Assembly: GCA_902789415.1 (NCBI GenBank)
Contig: CADAOD010000042.1
Coordinates: 1-32,474 of the forward strand
Origin: an uncultured Prevotellaceae bacterium
Lineage (GTDB): Bacteria; Bacteroidota; Bacteroidia; Bacteroidales; Bacteroidaceae
DNA length: 32,474 nucleotides
Reading direction: 5' to 3'
This document shows, piece by piece, positions 23,323-31,444 of this stretch. How positions within the stretch are numbered: the stretch's first letter is position 1; every line of letters begins with the position of its first letter. The notes beneath the pieces are model-generated. The model did not search any database and had not been told where the DNA came from. It saw only the letters and a program-made list of their open reading frames with translations. Both the position numbers and the translations under genes were made by a program.

Positions 23323-24642
23323 ATGTTAACACTCAAACTCATCAATGAGGAAACAGAACGCGTAATTCGCGGATTGGAGAAGAAACACTTCGCCGGCGCC
23401 AAAGAGGCTATCGACAATGTACTGGCCGTTGACAAGCAGCGTCGCGAAGCTCAGCAGGAACTTGATAAATGCCTGAACGAGCAGAAACAGCTCTCAGGTC
23501 AGATAGGCCGACTGATGAAGGAAGGCAAGAAGGACGAGGCCGAGCAGGTTAAGGCTCAGGTGGCTCAGCTCAAGGAGAAATCAAAGGAGCTCGACGAGAC
23601 TATGGCCAAGGCTCAGGAGGAGATGACCACTCTGTTGTGCCAGATTCCTAATATTCCTTACGACGAGGTACCTGAGGGCCGCGTAGCCGAGGATAACCAC
23701 GTAGTAAAGAGCAACCTGAAGGAGTGCACCGCTAACGATACTGTTGGCAACTGGGACGTTAACCCATCACTGGGTATCGCTAATCCCCTGCCCCACTGGG
23801 AGCTGGCTAAGAAATACAACCTTATCGACTTTGATCTGGGCGTAAAGATTACAGGTGCCGGATTCCCTGTTTATATCGGTAAGGGTGCCCGTTTGCAGCG
23901 TGCCCTCATTAACTTCTTCCTGGACGAGGCCCGCAAGAGCGGCTACACCGAGATTATGCCTCCTACAGTAGTGAATGCTGCTTCGGGTTACGGCACAGGT
24001 CAGCTGCCCGACAAGGAGGGACAGATGTACCACTGCGAGGTTGACGACTTCTATCTCATCCCAACAGCCGAGGTACCTGTAACAAATATCTATCGCGACG
24101 TGATTCTCGACGAGAAGGATCTGCCTATCAAGAACTGTGCTTACACAGAGTGCTTCCGTCGTGAGGCTGGCTCATACGGTAAGGACGTTCGCGGACTGAA
24201 CCGTTTGCACGAGTTCTCGAAGATTGAGATTGTACGTATCGATAAGCCCGAGCACTCAAAGGAGAGTCACAAGGAGATGTTGGAGCATGTTGAGGGACTG
24301 CTCAAGAAGTTGGAGCTTCCCTACCGCATATTGCTGCTTTGTGGTGGCGATCAGAGCTTTACAAGCGCCATCTGCTACGACTTCGAGGTTTACTCGGAGG
24401 CTCAGGGACGCTGGCTCGAGGTATCAAGCGTATCTAACTTTGACACCTACCAGGCTAACCGCTTGAAGTGTCGCTATCGCAACAGCGAGACCAAGAAGAC
24501 AGAGTTGTGCCACACCCTGAACGGTTCGGCTTTGGCTCTGCCTCGTATCGTTGCAGCCCTGCTGGAGAACAATCAGACCGAGAACGGTATCAAGATTCCA
24601 GCAGCACTCGTACCCTACATGGGCTGCGACATGATTGATTAA
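23323..24642 (+). CDS. serS: Seryl-tRNA synthetase
   Basis: Class II synthetase that charges tRNA-Ser. The 439 residues have the long N-terminal coiled-coil arm that grips the tRNA variable arm (about 25-110, rich in Lys, Glu and Gln), then the catalytic core. Motif 2 is in TECFRREAGSYGKDVRGL, and motif 3 is in GSALALPRIVAALLEN near the end. The TAEVPVTNIYRD segment binds serine. The length is normal. A promoter of its own lies upstream, and the reductase/GltD fusion starts 22 bases after its stop. Confidence 0.97.
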   Translation: MLTLKLINEETERVIRGLEKKHFAGAKEAIDNVLAVDKQRREAQQELDKCLNEQKQLSGQIGRLMKEGKKDEAEQVKAQVAQLKEKSKELDETMAKAQEEMTTLLCQIPNIPYDEVPEGRVAEDNHVVKSNLKECTANDTVGNWDVNPSLGIANPLPHWELAKKYNLIDFDLGVKITGAGFPVYIGKGARLQRALINFFLDEARKSGYTEIMPPTVVNAASGYGTGQLPDKEGQMYHCEVDDFYLIPTAEVPVTNIYRDVILDEKDLPIKNCAYTECFRREAGSYGKDVRGLNRLHEFSKIEIVRIDKPEHSKESHKEMLEHVEGLLKKLELPYRILLLCGGDQSFTSAICYDFEVYSEAQGRWLEVSSVSNFDTYQANRLKCRYRNSETKKTELCHTLNGSALALPRIVAALLENNQTENGIKIPAALVPYMGCDMID

Positions 24643-24664
24643 TCACCTACTTTACAAATACATT

Positions 24665-27025
24665 ATGAACAAAATCGTTAGAAAAGAGCAGTTCTCTGAG
24701 AAGGTTTTTCTCTTTGAGATCGAAGCTCCACTGATTGCAAAGAGCCGTAAAGCCGGTAACTTTGTGATCGTGCGCGTAGGCAAGAAGGGTGAGCGCATGC
24801 CGCTTACCATCGCTGGCGCAGACATCGAGAAGGGTACCATCACACTGGTTGTACAGATGGTGGGACTCTCATCTAAAAAACTCTGTGCCCTGAATGTGGG
24901 CGACTATGTGACCGACGTGGTTGGTCCATTAGGTAACCCCACTAAGATTGAGAACTACGGAACAGTGGTTTGCGCAGGTGGTGGACTGGGCGTTGCTCCT
25001 ATGCTGCCCATCATCCAGGCCCTGAAGGCTGCTGGCAACCGTGTGTTATCAGTAATGGCAGGTCGCTCTAAGGACCTGATTATCCTTGAGGATAAGGTAC
25101 GCGAAAGTTCTGACGAAGTAATCATCATGACCGATGACGGTAGCTACGGCGAGAAAGGCGTAGTAACCGTTGGTATCGAGAAATTCATTGAGCAGGAGCC
25201 ACACGTTGACAAAGTATTTGCCATCGGACCTCCAATCATGATGAAGTTCTCGAACCTGACCGCTCAGAAGCACAACATTCCCTGCGAAGTGAGCCTGAAC
25301 ACTATCATGGTTGACGGAACAGGTATGTGTGGCGCATGCCGACTCACCATCGGAGGCAAGACTAAGTTCGTTTGTATCGACGGTCCTGAATTTGATGGCG
25401 CTCTGGTTGACTGGGACGAGATGTTTAAGCGTATGGGAACCTTTAAGCGCGAAGAGCAGGAGGAGCTGGCCCACTACGAGGAGCATCTTGACAGCATGAA
25501 CGCTGAGGAGAAAGCCGAGGTTAAAGGTACCGACATCAAAATGGACAGCGATCCTACCAACGACCCCATCGAGGTGCTGACCGATCGTAACGCCGCATGG
25601 CGCGACGAGCTGAGAAAGAGCATGAAACCCAAAGAGCGCACACAGATTGAGCGCGTAATCATGCCCGAGCTCGACCCCGTTTATCGTGCTACCACACGTA
25701 CCGAGGAGGTGAACATCGGACTTACCAAGGAGATGGCGATGACCGAAGCTAAGCGCTGCTTGGACTGCGCCAAGCCAACTTGTGTTGAGGGTTGTCCTGT
25801 AAACATCAACATCCCATCGTTCATCAAGAATATCGAGCGCGGACAGTTCCTGGCTGCTGCTAAGGTGCTGAAGAACACCTCTGCACTGCCCGCTGTGTGC
25901 GGACGTGTTTGTCCTCAGGAGAAGCAGTGCGAGAGCAAGTGTATCCACCTGAAGATGAACGAGCCTGCTGTAGCTATCGGCTACCTAGAGCGTTTCGCTG
26001 CCGACTTTGAGCGTGAGAGCGGCAACATCAGTCTGCCCGAGATTGCACCAGCCAACGGCATGAAGATTGCCGTAGTAGGTTCGGGTCCTGCCGGACTGAG
26101 CTTTGCTGGCGATATGGTGAAGAAAGGTTATGACGTATATGTATTTGAGGCATTGCACGAAATCGGTGGTGTGCTGAAGTACGGTATCCCCGAGTTCCGT
26201 TTGCCAAACAAGATTGTAGATGTAGAAATCGAGAATCTGGCTAAGATGGGCGTTCACTTCCAGACCGACGTGATTGTTGGTAAGACCATCAGCGTAGAGC
26301 AGCTTGAGGCTCAGGGCTTCAAGGGCATCTTTGTTGGTTCGGGAGCCGGACTGCCTAACTTTATGAATATCCCTGGCGAGAACAGCATTAACATCATGTC
26401 GAGTAACGAGTATCTTACCCGTGTGAACCTGATGGATGCTGCCAACCCCAAGACCGATACCCCACTGAACCCCGCCAAGAGCGTGCTGGTTGTAGGTGGT
26501 GGTAACACCGCTATGGACTCTTGCCGTACAGCCAAGCGCTTAGGTGCCGATGTAACATTGGTATATCGCCGAAGCGAGGTTGAGATGCCAGCCCGACTGG
26601 AAGAGGTGAAGCATGCTAAGGAAGAGGGCATTAAGTTCCTCACCCTGCACAATCCTATCGAGTACATTGCCGACGAGACAGGTGCTGTTAAGCAGGCTGT
26701 TCTGCAGGTAATGGAGCTGGGCGAGCCCGATGCATCAGGTCGCCGCAGTCCTGTTCCCGTTGAGGGCAAGACTGTTACACTCGATGTAGATCAGGTGATT
26801 GTGGCCGTTGGTGTATCGCCTAACCCATTGGTACCAAAGAGTATCCAGGGCTTGGAGCTGGGTCGCAAGAACACCATCGCTGTGAGCGAGGAGATGCAGT
26901 CAAGTCGTGCTGAGATCTTCGCTGGTGGCGACATCGTACGTGGTGGTGCTACGGTTATCCTCGCTATGGGCGATGGCCGTCGTGCTGCATTGAACATGGA
27001 TAAGCATCTGCGTGGAGAAGCTTAA
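24665..27025 (+). CDS. Fused ferredoxin-NADP reductase-like (NfnA/PyrK-type) and glutamate synthase small subunit-like (NfnB/GltD) protein
   Basis: One 786-residue chain joins two flavoproteins that are separate subunits in NfnAB. Residues 1-~275 form an FAD/NAD reductase domain with a [2Fe-2S] Cys cluster near the end (Cys222, Cys225, Cys237 in GMCGACRLTI...FVC). Residues ~330-786 are GltD-like: Cys365, 368, 373 and 377 (CLDCAKPTCVEGC) and further Cys near 410-425 for [4Fe-4S] clusters, then FAD site VGSGPAGLSFAG and NADP site VVGGGNTAMDS. NfnAB couples NADPH, NADH and ferredoxin by electron bifurcation; a role in redox balance is therefore likely but the exact partners are inferred. The ATG at 24665 is chosen over one at 24635 that overlaps serS. 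The end overlaps the next gene by 14 bases. Confidence 0.9.
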   Translation: MNKIVRKEQFSEKVFLFEIEAPLIAKSRKAGNFVIVRVGKKGERMPLTIAGADIEKGTITLVVQMVGLSSKKLCALNVGDYVTDVVGPLGNPTKIENYGTVVCAGGGLGVAPMLPIIQALKAAGNRVLSVMAGRSKDLIILEDKVRESSDEVIIMTDDGSYGEKGVVTVGIEKFIEQEPHVDKVFAIGPPIMMKFSNLTAQKHNIPCEVSLNTIMVDGTGMCGACRLTIGGKTKFVCIDGPEFDGALVDWDEMFKRMGTFKREEQEELAHYEEHLDSMNAEEKAEVKGTDIKMDSDPTNDPIEVLTDRNAAWRDELRKSMKPKERTQIERVIMPELDPVYRATTRTEEVNIGLTKEMAMTEAKRCLDCAKPTCVEGCPVNINIPSFIKNIERGQFLAAAKVLKNTSALPAVCGRVCPQEKQCESKCIHLKMNEPAVAIGYLERFAADFERESGNISLPEIAPANGMKIAVVGSGPAGLSFAGDMVKKGYDVYVFEALHEIGGVLKYGIPEFRLPNKIVDVEIENLAKMGVHFQTDVIVGKTISVEQLEAQGFKGIFVGSGAGLPNFMNIPGENSINIMSSNEYLTRVNLMDAANPKTDTPLNPAKSVLVVGGGNTAMDSCRTAKRLGADVTLVYRRSEVEMPARLEEVKHAKEEGIKFLTLHNPIEYIADETGAVKQAVLQVMELGEPDASGRRSPVPVEGKTVTLDVDQVIVAVGVSPNPLVPKSIQGLELGRKNTIAVSEEMQSSRAEIFAGGDIVRGGATVILAMGDGRRAALNMDKHLRGEA

Positions 27026-27761
27026 TCAAGATAAAGAGAGCCATCGCCTGTGGCATCGTTTGAATGAGCGATTCGTCAAGGCGATGGCTACTTATCATCT
27101 GATAACAGATGATGACCACATACTCGTGGGCCTATCGGGCGGTAAGGACTCGCTCCTGTTGCTCGAGTTGCTGGCCAAGCGTTCACGCATCCATCACCCA
27201 CGATTTGAGGTAGAGGCCTTGCACGTGAGGATGGCCAACATCCACTACGAGACCGACACCAGCTACCTGCAACAGTTCTGCGACAACCTGGGCGTTAAGC
27301 TACACGTACTAACAACAAGCTTTGAGGTTACAGACGGGTCCCGGAAGGGAAAGACGCCCTGTTTCCTGTGCTCATGGAACCGCCGCAAGCAGATGTTCAA
27401 TCTGGCGCAGGAGTTAGGCTGCAACAAGATTGCCTTAGGGCATCACCAGGACGACCTGTTGCATACAGCACTCATGAATCTCACCTTTCAAGGAAGGTTC
27501 GACACCATGCCCGCGCTGCTCAAGATGCGCAAGATGCCACTCTCTATCATCCGTCCGCTGTGTATGATTGAGGAGAAAGACATCAAGCTATATGCCGAGT
27601 TGCAGGGGTATCAGAAACAACAAAAACTCTGTCCCTACGAGACCTTCTCGCACCGGGCAGACATCAAGCACATCTACGATGCCATCGAGCAGATGAACCC
27701 CGAAGCCCGATACAGCATGTGGAACGCACTGAATGCAGACAACAAACTTATAGAAGAATAA
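27012..27761 (+). CDS. TtcA-like tRNA 2-thiocytidine synthetase family protein
   Basis: A PP-loop ATP pyrophosphatase of the TtcA group, which thiolates C32 of some tRNAs. The 249 residues have SGGKDS at 42-47, the iron-sulfur Cys pair Cys117-x-x-Cys120 (PCFLCSWNRR), GHHQDD at 143-148 and a third candidate Cys207 (KLCPYE). The pattern matches the [4Fe-4S] TtcA type. It starts at GTG 27012 inside the end of the reductase fusion, so translation is coupled. The tRNA substrate is inferred from the family. Confidence 0.88.
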   Translation: MEKLNQDKESHRLWHRLNERFVKAMATYHLITDDDHILVGLSGGKDSLLLLELLAKRSRIHHPRFEVEALHVRMANIHYETDTSYLQQFCDNLGVKLHVLTTSFEVTDGSRKGKTPCFLCSWNRRKQMFNLAQELGCNKIALGHHQDDLLHTALMNLTFQGRFDTMPALLKMRKMPLSIIRPLCMIEEKDIKLYAELQGYQKQQKLCPYETFSHRADIKHIYDAIEQMNPEARYSMWNALNADNKLIEE

Positions 27762-27764
27762 GAT

Positions 27765-28901
27765 ATGAACCTGAGAAGAATTACGATATTCGCATTAGCC
27801 GTACTGCTGTCGCTCCCGATGGCAGCACAGAAACGTAAACGTGTAAAGCCCAAAGCTAAGCCAGCACCTGTGATTGAGACACCACAGGAGGATCCACGCA
27901 TTACCAACATGCGCGAGATGACACAACAGATTGTGATCATCGATAGTATCGTAACCGATAAGAATCAGTTCCTGGCTTCTATCCGCCTTTCATCCGAATC
28001 GGGTGAGCTGATGCCTACAGGCACTTTCTTCAACAATCAGCTGCAGGGTTGCCTTTACATCAACGAGATGGGCAACAAGGTGTACTTCAGTCAGCCTGTC
28101 GACTCGTTGCAGCAGCTCTTCACATCCGACAAATTAGGCAACGAATGGAGCCGTCCGCAGCGCCTTACTGGTATCAGCGAGGGCATCAGCGAGGCCTCCT
28201 ATCCCTTTATGCTGGCCGATGGCGTAACCTTCTACTTTGCCGGTAAAGGCGAAGAGAGCATTGGTGGCTACGACATCTTTTTAACCCGTTACGACTCGCG
28301 TAGCGGCTCGTTCCTGAAACCCGAGAATATCGGTATGCCTTTCAACTCTGAGGCCAACGACTATATGTACGCTATCGACGAAACCAACCGCATAGGTTAC
28401 TTCGCCAGCGATCGTCGCCAGCCTGAGGGCAAGGTGTGTATCTATATCTTCGTGCCATCCGAAACACGTAAGACCTACGCCGCCGGCACCTATTCTACAG
28501 AAAAGATTCGCCAACTGGCCGATATCCATCGCATAGCCGACACCTGGGGCGATGGCACCGAGCGCAAGGCCGCACTCGAGCGCATCAAAGCCAAATATGC
28601 TGCCACAGGCACATCAGGCGAAATGGTAAGTACTAACAGTCAGGACGCGGCTGTAAACTTCCAGTCGAAAGAGGCCAAAATACTGTATCAGGACCTGCTG
28701 AAAGAGCAGAACGAGCTGAATAGCGTTAACGCCCGCTTGGCCCAGCTGCGTCAGGAGTTCCACAACGCCAACGCCAGCGCCAAGAAGGTGATGAAGAACG
28801 AGATACTGAAGCTTGAGGACAAGGTTTTAGAGCTGAACACCAACGTAAAACAATTAAATAAAGCGATACGTAATGCAGAAATTAAAAGTAAAAAACAATA
28901 A
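27765..28901 (+). CDS. Secreted PD40 (beta-propeller) protein with a C-terminal coiled coil
   Basis: A 378-residue exported protein with signal peptide MNLRRITIFALAVLLSLPMAA, then a basic Pro-rich linker (QKRKRVKPKAKPAP). Residues ~100-235 carry PD40/TolB-type repeats (VYFSQPVDSLQQLF, VTFYFAGKGEESIGGYDIFLTRYD, IGYFASDRRQPEGK). The C-terminal third is a long coiled coil (from about 310: EAKILYQDLLKEQNELNSVNARL). The YDIF and YFASDR phrases are typical of periplasmic OmpA/PD40 proteins of Bacteroidota, but no OmpA peptidoglycan-binding domain is present. It starts three bases after the TtcA-like stop. The function is unknown; a scaffold role in the periplasm is a guess. Confidence 0.8.
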   Translation: MNLRRITIFALAVLLSLPMAAQKRKRVKPKAKPAPVIETPQEDPRITNMREMTQQIVIIDSIVTDKNQFLASIRLSSESGELMPTGTFFNNQLQGCLYINEMGNKVYFSQPVDSLQQLFTSDKLGNEWSRPQRLTGISEGISEASYPFMLADGVTFYFAGKGEESIGGYDIFLTRYDSRSGSFLKPENIGMPFNSEANDYMYAIDETNRIGYFASDRRQPEGKVCIYIFVPSETRKTYAAGTYSTEKIRQLADIHRIADTWGDGTERKAALERIKAKYAATGTSGEMVSTNSQDAAVNFQSKEAKILYQDLLKEQNELNSVNARLAQLRQEFHNANASAKKVMKNEILKLEDKVLELNTNVKQLNKAIRNAEIKSKKQ

Positions 28902-28913
28902 TATTCACAGTCT

Positions 28914-29786
28914 ATGAAGAAGAATTTCCCAGAATCAGAATTGATTATCAATGCCGATGGTTCATGTTTCCATCTGCATCTGAAGCCAGAACAGCTGGCC
29001 GACAAAGTGGTGCTGGTAGGCGATCCAGCCCGAGTAGACACCGTTGCTGCCCACTTCGACACTAAGGAGTGCGAGGTTAGCAGCCGTGAGTTCCATACTA
29101 TCACAGGTACATATAAAGGCAAGCGCATTACCGTACAGAGTCATGGTATCGGTTGCGACAATATCGATATCGTAGCCAACGAGCTCGACACACTCGCCAA
29201 CATCGATTATAACACCCGCGAGGAGAAAGCCGAGCATCGCACCCTCACCATGGTACGTATCGGTACCTGCGGCGGTTTGCAGCCCAACACCCCTACCGGT
29301 TGCTTTGTAGCATCGGTAAAGAGTATCGGCTTCGACGGCTTGCTGAACTACTATGCCGATCGTAACAAGGTATGCGACCTGAAGCTTGAAGAGGCTTTTA
29401 AGCAGCACATGAATTGGAACCCCATCAAGGGTGCGCCTTACGTATCGGTAGCCGACGCCGAGCTTATCGACCGCATTGCTAAGGACGATATGGTTCGTGG
29501 TTATACCATCTCGTGTGGTGGATTCTACGGTCCTCAGGGTCGCGTGCTGCGTGCTAACATCGAGGATCCAAAGCAGAACGAGAAGATTGAGAGCTTTGAG
29601 TATGATGGCTTGAAGATCTGCAACTTCGAGATGGAGTCATCAGCCCTTGCCGGTATGGCATCGCTGCTGGGCCATCGTGCTATGACCTGCTGTATGGTTA
29701 TCGCCAACCGCTACGCCCAGAAGATGAACACCGAATACAAGAACAGTATCGATACCCTTATCGAAAAAGTTCTCGACCGCATCTAA
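28914..29786 (+). CDS. Nucleoside phosphorylase (uridine phosphorylase-like)
   Basis: A PNP/UDP-family enzyme that splits nucleosides with phosphate, serving salvage. The 290 residues have the phosphate-binding VLVGDPARVDTVAAHF (about 32-47), HGIGCDNIDI (about 75-84), RIGTCGGLQ (about 115-123) and NFEMESSALAGMASL, where the ME pair binds the ribose. The Phe/Gly-rich segment before it (SCGGFYGPQGR) resembles the uridine phosphorylase pocket, so a pyrimidine nucleoside is the more likely substrate. That is of interest here because pyrF is broken in this window. The start is 12 bases after the PD40 gene. Confidence 0.88.
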   Translation: MKKNFPESELIINADGSCFHLHLKPEQLADKVVLVGDPARVDTVAAHFDTKECEVSSREFHTITGTYKGKRITVQSHGIGCDNIDIVANELDTLANIDYNTREEKAEHRTLTMVRIGTCGGLQPNTPTGCFVASVKSIGFDGLLNYYADRNKVCDLKLEEAFKQHMNWNPIKGAPYVSVADAELIDRIAKDDMVRGYTISCGGFYGPQGRVLRANIEDPKQNEKIESFEYDGLKICNFEMESSALAGMASLLGHRAMTCCMVIANRYAQKMNTEYKNSIDTLIEKVLDRI

Positions 29787-29799
29787 TTTTCAATCTTCA

Positions 29800-31143
29800 A
29801 TGAACGAAACAATTTGCGCACTCGCTACCGCCCCTGGCGGAGCAATAGGAATAATAAGAATCTCAGGCCCACAAACGCTTGAGATTCTTTCTCGTGTATT
29901 TACCAAAAATCTCACACAAGCCCAGCCCAACACCATTCATTATGGGCATATCAAGAATGGCGAAGAAGTAGTTGACGAGGTGCTAGTTTCAGTATTCCGT
30001 GCCCCCCACTCTTACACGGGCGAAGAGAGCGCAGAAATCAGCTGTCACGGATCACGTTACATCCTTAATAAGGTATTAGCCTTGCTTATAGCCAACGGCT
30101 GCCGACAGGCTGGTCCGGGTGAGTTTACCCAGCGTGCCTATCTGAACGGTAAGATGGACCTGAGTCAGGCCGAAGCTGTGGCCGACTTGATAGCCTCAAC
30201 CAATCTGGCTACCCACCAGATAGCGATGAGTCAACTGCGTGGACATTTTTCATCCAAGCTGGCCCAGCTGCGCGAACAGCTGCTCAAGCTCACCTCGCTG
30301 TTAGAGCTCGAGCTCGACTTCTCCGACCACGAGGATTTGGAGTTTGCCGACCGCAGCGAGCTAAAAGAACTCACAAAAACAATTGACAATCATATTACCC
30401 GTCTGGCCAAGAGTTTCGAAACAGGTCAGGCACTTAAGCAAGGTATCCCCGTGGCCATTGTGGGTAAAACCAACGTAGGCAAATCTACGCTTCTGAATCG
30501 TCTGTTGAAGGACGATCGTGCCATTGTGAGCGACATTCATGGTACCACCCGCGACACCATCGAAGACACCATCGACATCAATGGCATCACCTTTCGTTTT
30601 ATCGATACAGCTGGTATCCGACAAACCCAGGACGAGGTAGAACAGATAGGTATCACCCGTACTTATGCCGCTATCGATAAGGCCCGCATCGTGCTTTGGC
30701 TGATTGACGAAGAGCCCTCAACCGAAGAAATAAACGACATCTTACAACGAGCTGAAAACAAAAAGCTTATCATTATTAAAAATAAAGCAGATAAAGCGGA
30801 TAACAATAGTTACAATCTGTTAAATCGCCCATTTATCACCATCAGCGCCAAGTTTGGTACCGGTATCGACGAATTAGAACAAGCCATCTACGAGGCAGCT
30901 AACATCCCTGCCCTAACAGAGAACGATATCATTGTTACCAACGCCCGCCATTACGATGCTTTGGTACGTGCCCACGACTGCATCCAACGCGTGATCGACG
31001 GTCTGGAGATGCAACTAAGTGGCGACCTTCTGAGCGAAGATCTCCATCAGGCCCTCGACACCCTCGCCGAAATCACCGGCGGACAGATCACCCCCAACGA
31101 GGTGTTAGGAAATATCTTTAAAAACTTCTGCGTGGGAAAATAG
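29800..31143 (+). CDS. mnmE: tRNA modification GTPase MnmE
   Basis: MnmE works with MnmG to modify U34 in the wobble position of several tRNAs. The 447 residues include the N-terminal formyl-tetrahydrofolate-binding domain (MNETICALATAPGGAIGIIRISGP), helical domains, and the inserted G domain with GKTNVGKST from 223, DTAG at 269-272 and NKAD at 328-331. The chain ends FCVGK; the Cys444 is the conserved C-terminal Cys (CxGK). It starts 13 bases after the phosphorylase stop and is followed by a clear terminator. Its 3' end is the region used as an integration site by some genomic islands in other bacteria (SGI1-type). Confidence 0.97.
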   Translation: MNETICALATAPGGAIGIIRISGPQTLEILSRVFTKNLTQAQPNTIHYGHIKNGEEVVDEVLVSVFRAPHSYTGEESAEISCHGSRYILNKVLALLIANGCRQAGPGEFTQRAYLNGKMDLSQAEAVADLIASTNLATHQIAMSQLRGHFSSKLAQLREQLLKLTSLLELELDFSDHEDLEFADRSELKELTKTIDNHITRLAKSFETGQALKQGIPVAIVGKTNVGKSTLLNRLLKDDRAIVSDIHGTTRDTIEDTIDINGITFRFIDTAGIRQTQDEVEQIGITRTYAAIDKARIVLWLIDEEPSTEEINDILQRAENKKLIIIKNKADKADNNSYNLLNRPFITISAKFGTGIDELEQAIYEAANIPALTENDIIVTNARHYDALVRAHDCIQRVIDGLEMQLSGDLLSEDLHQALDTLAEITGGQITPNEVLGNIFKNFCVGK

Positions 31144-31219
31144 AATACGATTAACGGTCATCACTCGATATTACTCGATATGACTAAATCGTTTATTTTC
31201 AAGCAATTCCACACTCGTC

Positions 31220-31254
31220 ATATCATCAGCGTTAATCGTTGATGATATTTTTTT
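31220..31254 (+). terminator. Intrinsic terminator after mnmE
   Basis: ATATCATCA (31220-31228) pairs with TGATGATAT (31240-31248), extended by two further pairs, loop of seven bases, and a run of T to 31254. Its loop side CGTTAATCG (31230-31238) is the inverse of CGATTAACG at 31148-31156, so an alternative pairing with the sequence just after the mnmE stop exists. Confidence 0.8.
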
Positions 31255-31262
31255 CGCTCATT

Positions 31263-31297
31263 TTTGTACGTTATTTGTACGTTTGGGAAAATCCCAA
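31263..31297. promoter_or_regulatory. Direct repeat and palindrome in the control region before the HTH gene
   Basis: TTTGTACGTT occurs at 31263-31272 and again at 31274-31283, 11 bases apart. It runs into the palindrome TTGGGA-AAA-TCCCAA (31283-31297). Spaced repeats one helical turn apart suggest protein binding sites. TGGGAAAAT (31284-31292) is also found at the mnmE 3' end (31133-31141). Confidence 0.5.
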
Positions 31298-31363
31298 CGT
31301 TGGCACATGCTCACTCAATTGGACACCATTGGATTGCTAAACGATGTCCTCGCGTGGCACACA

Positions 31364-31413
31364 TTGGACACATTTGGACACATTTAGACAGACTTGGACA
31401 GAGTTGGACAGAA
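31364..31413. repeat. Five tandem 10-bp iterons (TTGGACACAT type)
   Basis: TTGGACACAT, TTGGACACAT, TTAGACAGAC, TTGGACAGAG and TTGGACAGAA follow one another without gaps. A lone related unit, TTGGACACCAT, lies at 31319-31329. The array ends 31 bases before the HTH gene start. Confidence 0.8.
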
Positions 31414-31444
31414 AACAGGAATAATAACATACAAAATAGGACAT

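Noticed and set aside
24665-27025. Reductase/GltD fusion as a novel gene fusion
   Set aside because: Fused proteins of this order are already known in Bacteroidota annotations, so it is reported only as a feature.
31364-31413. Short CRISPR or phage repeat
   Set aside because: The 10-bp units are adjacent without spacers; iterons fit better.
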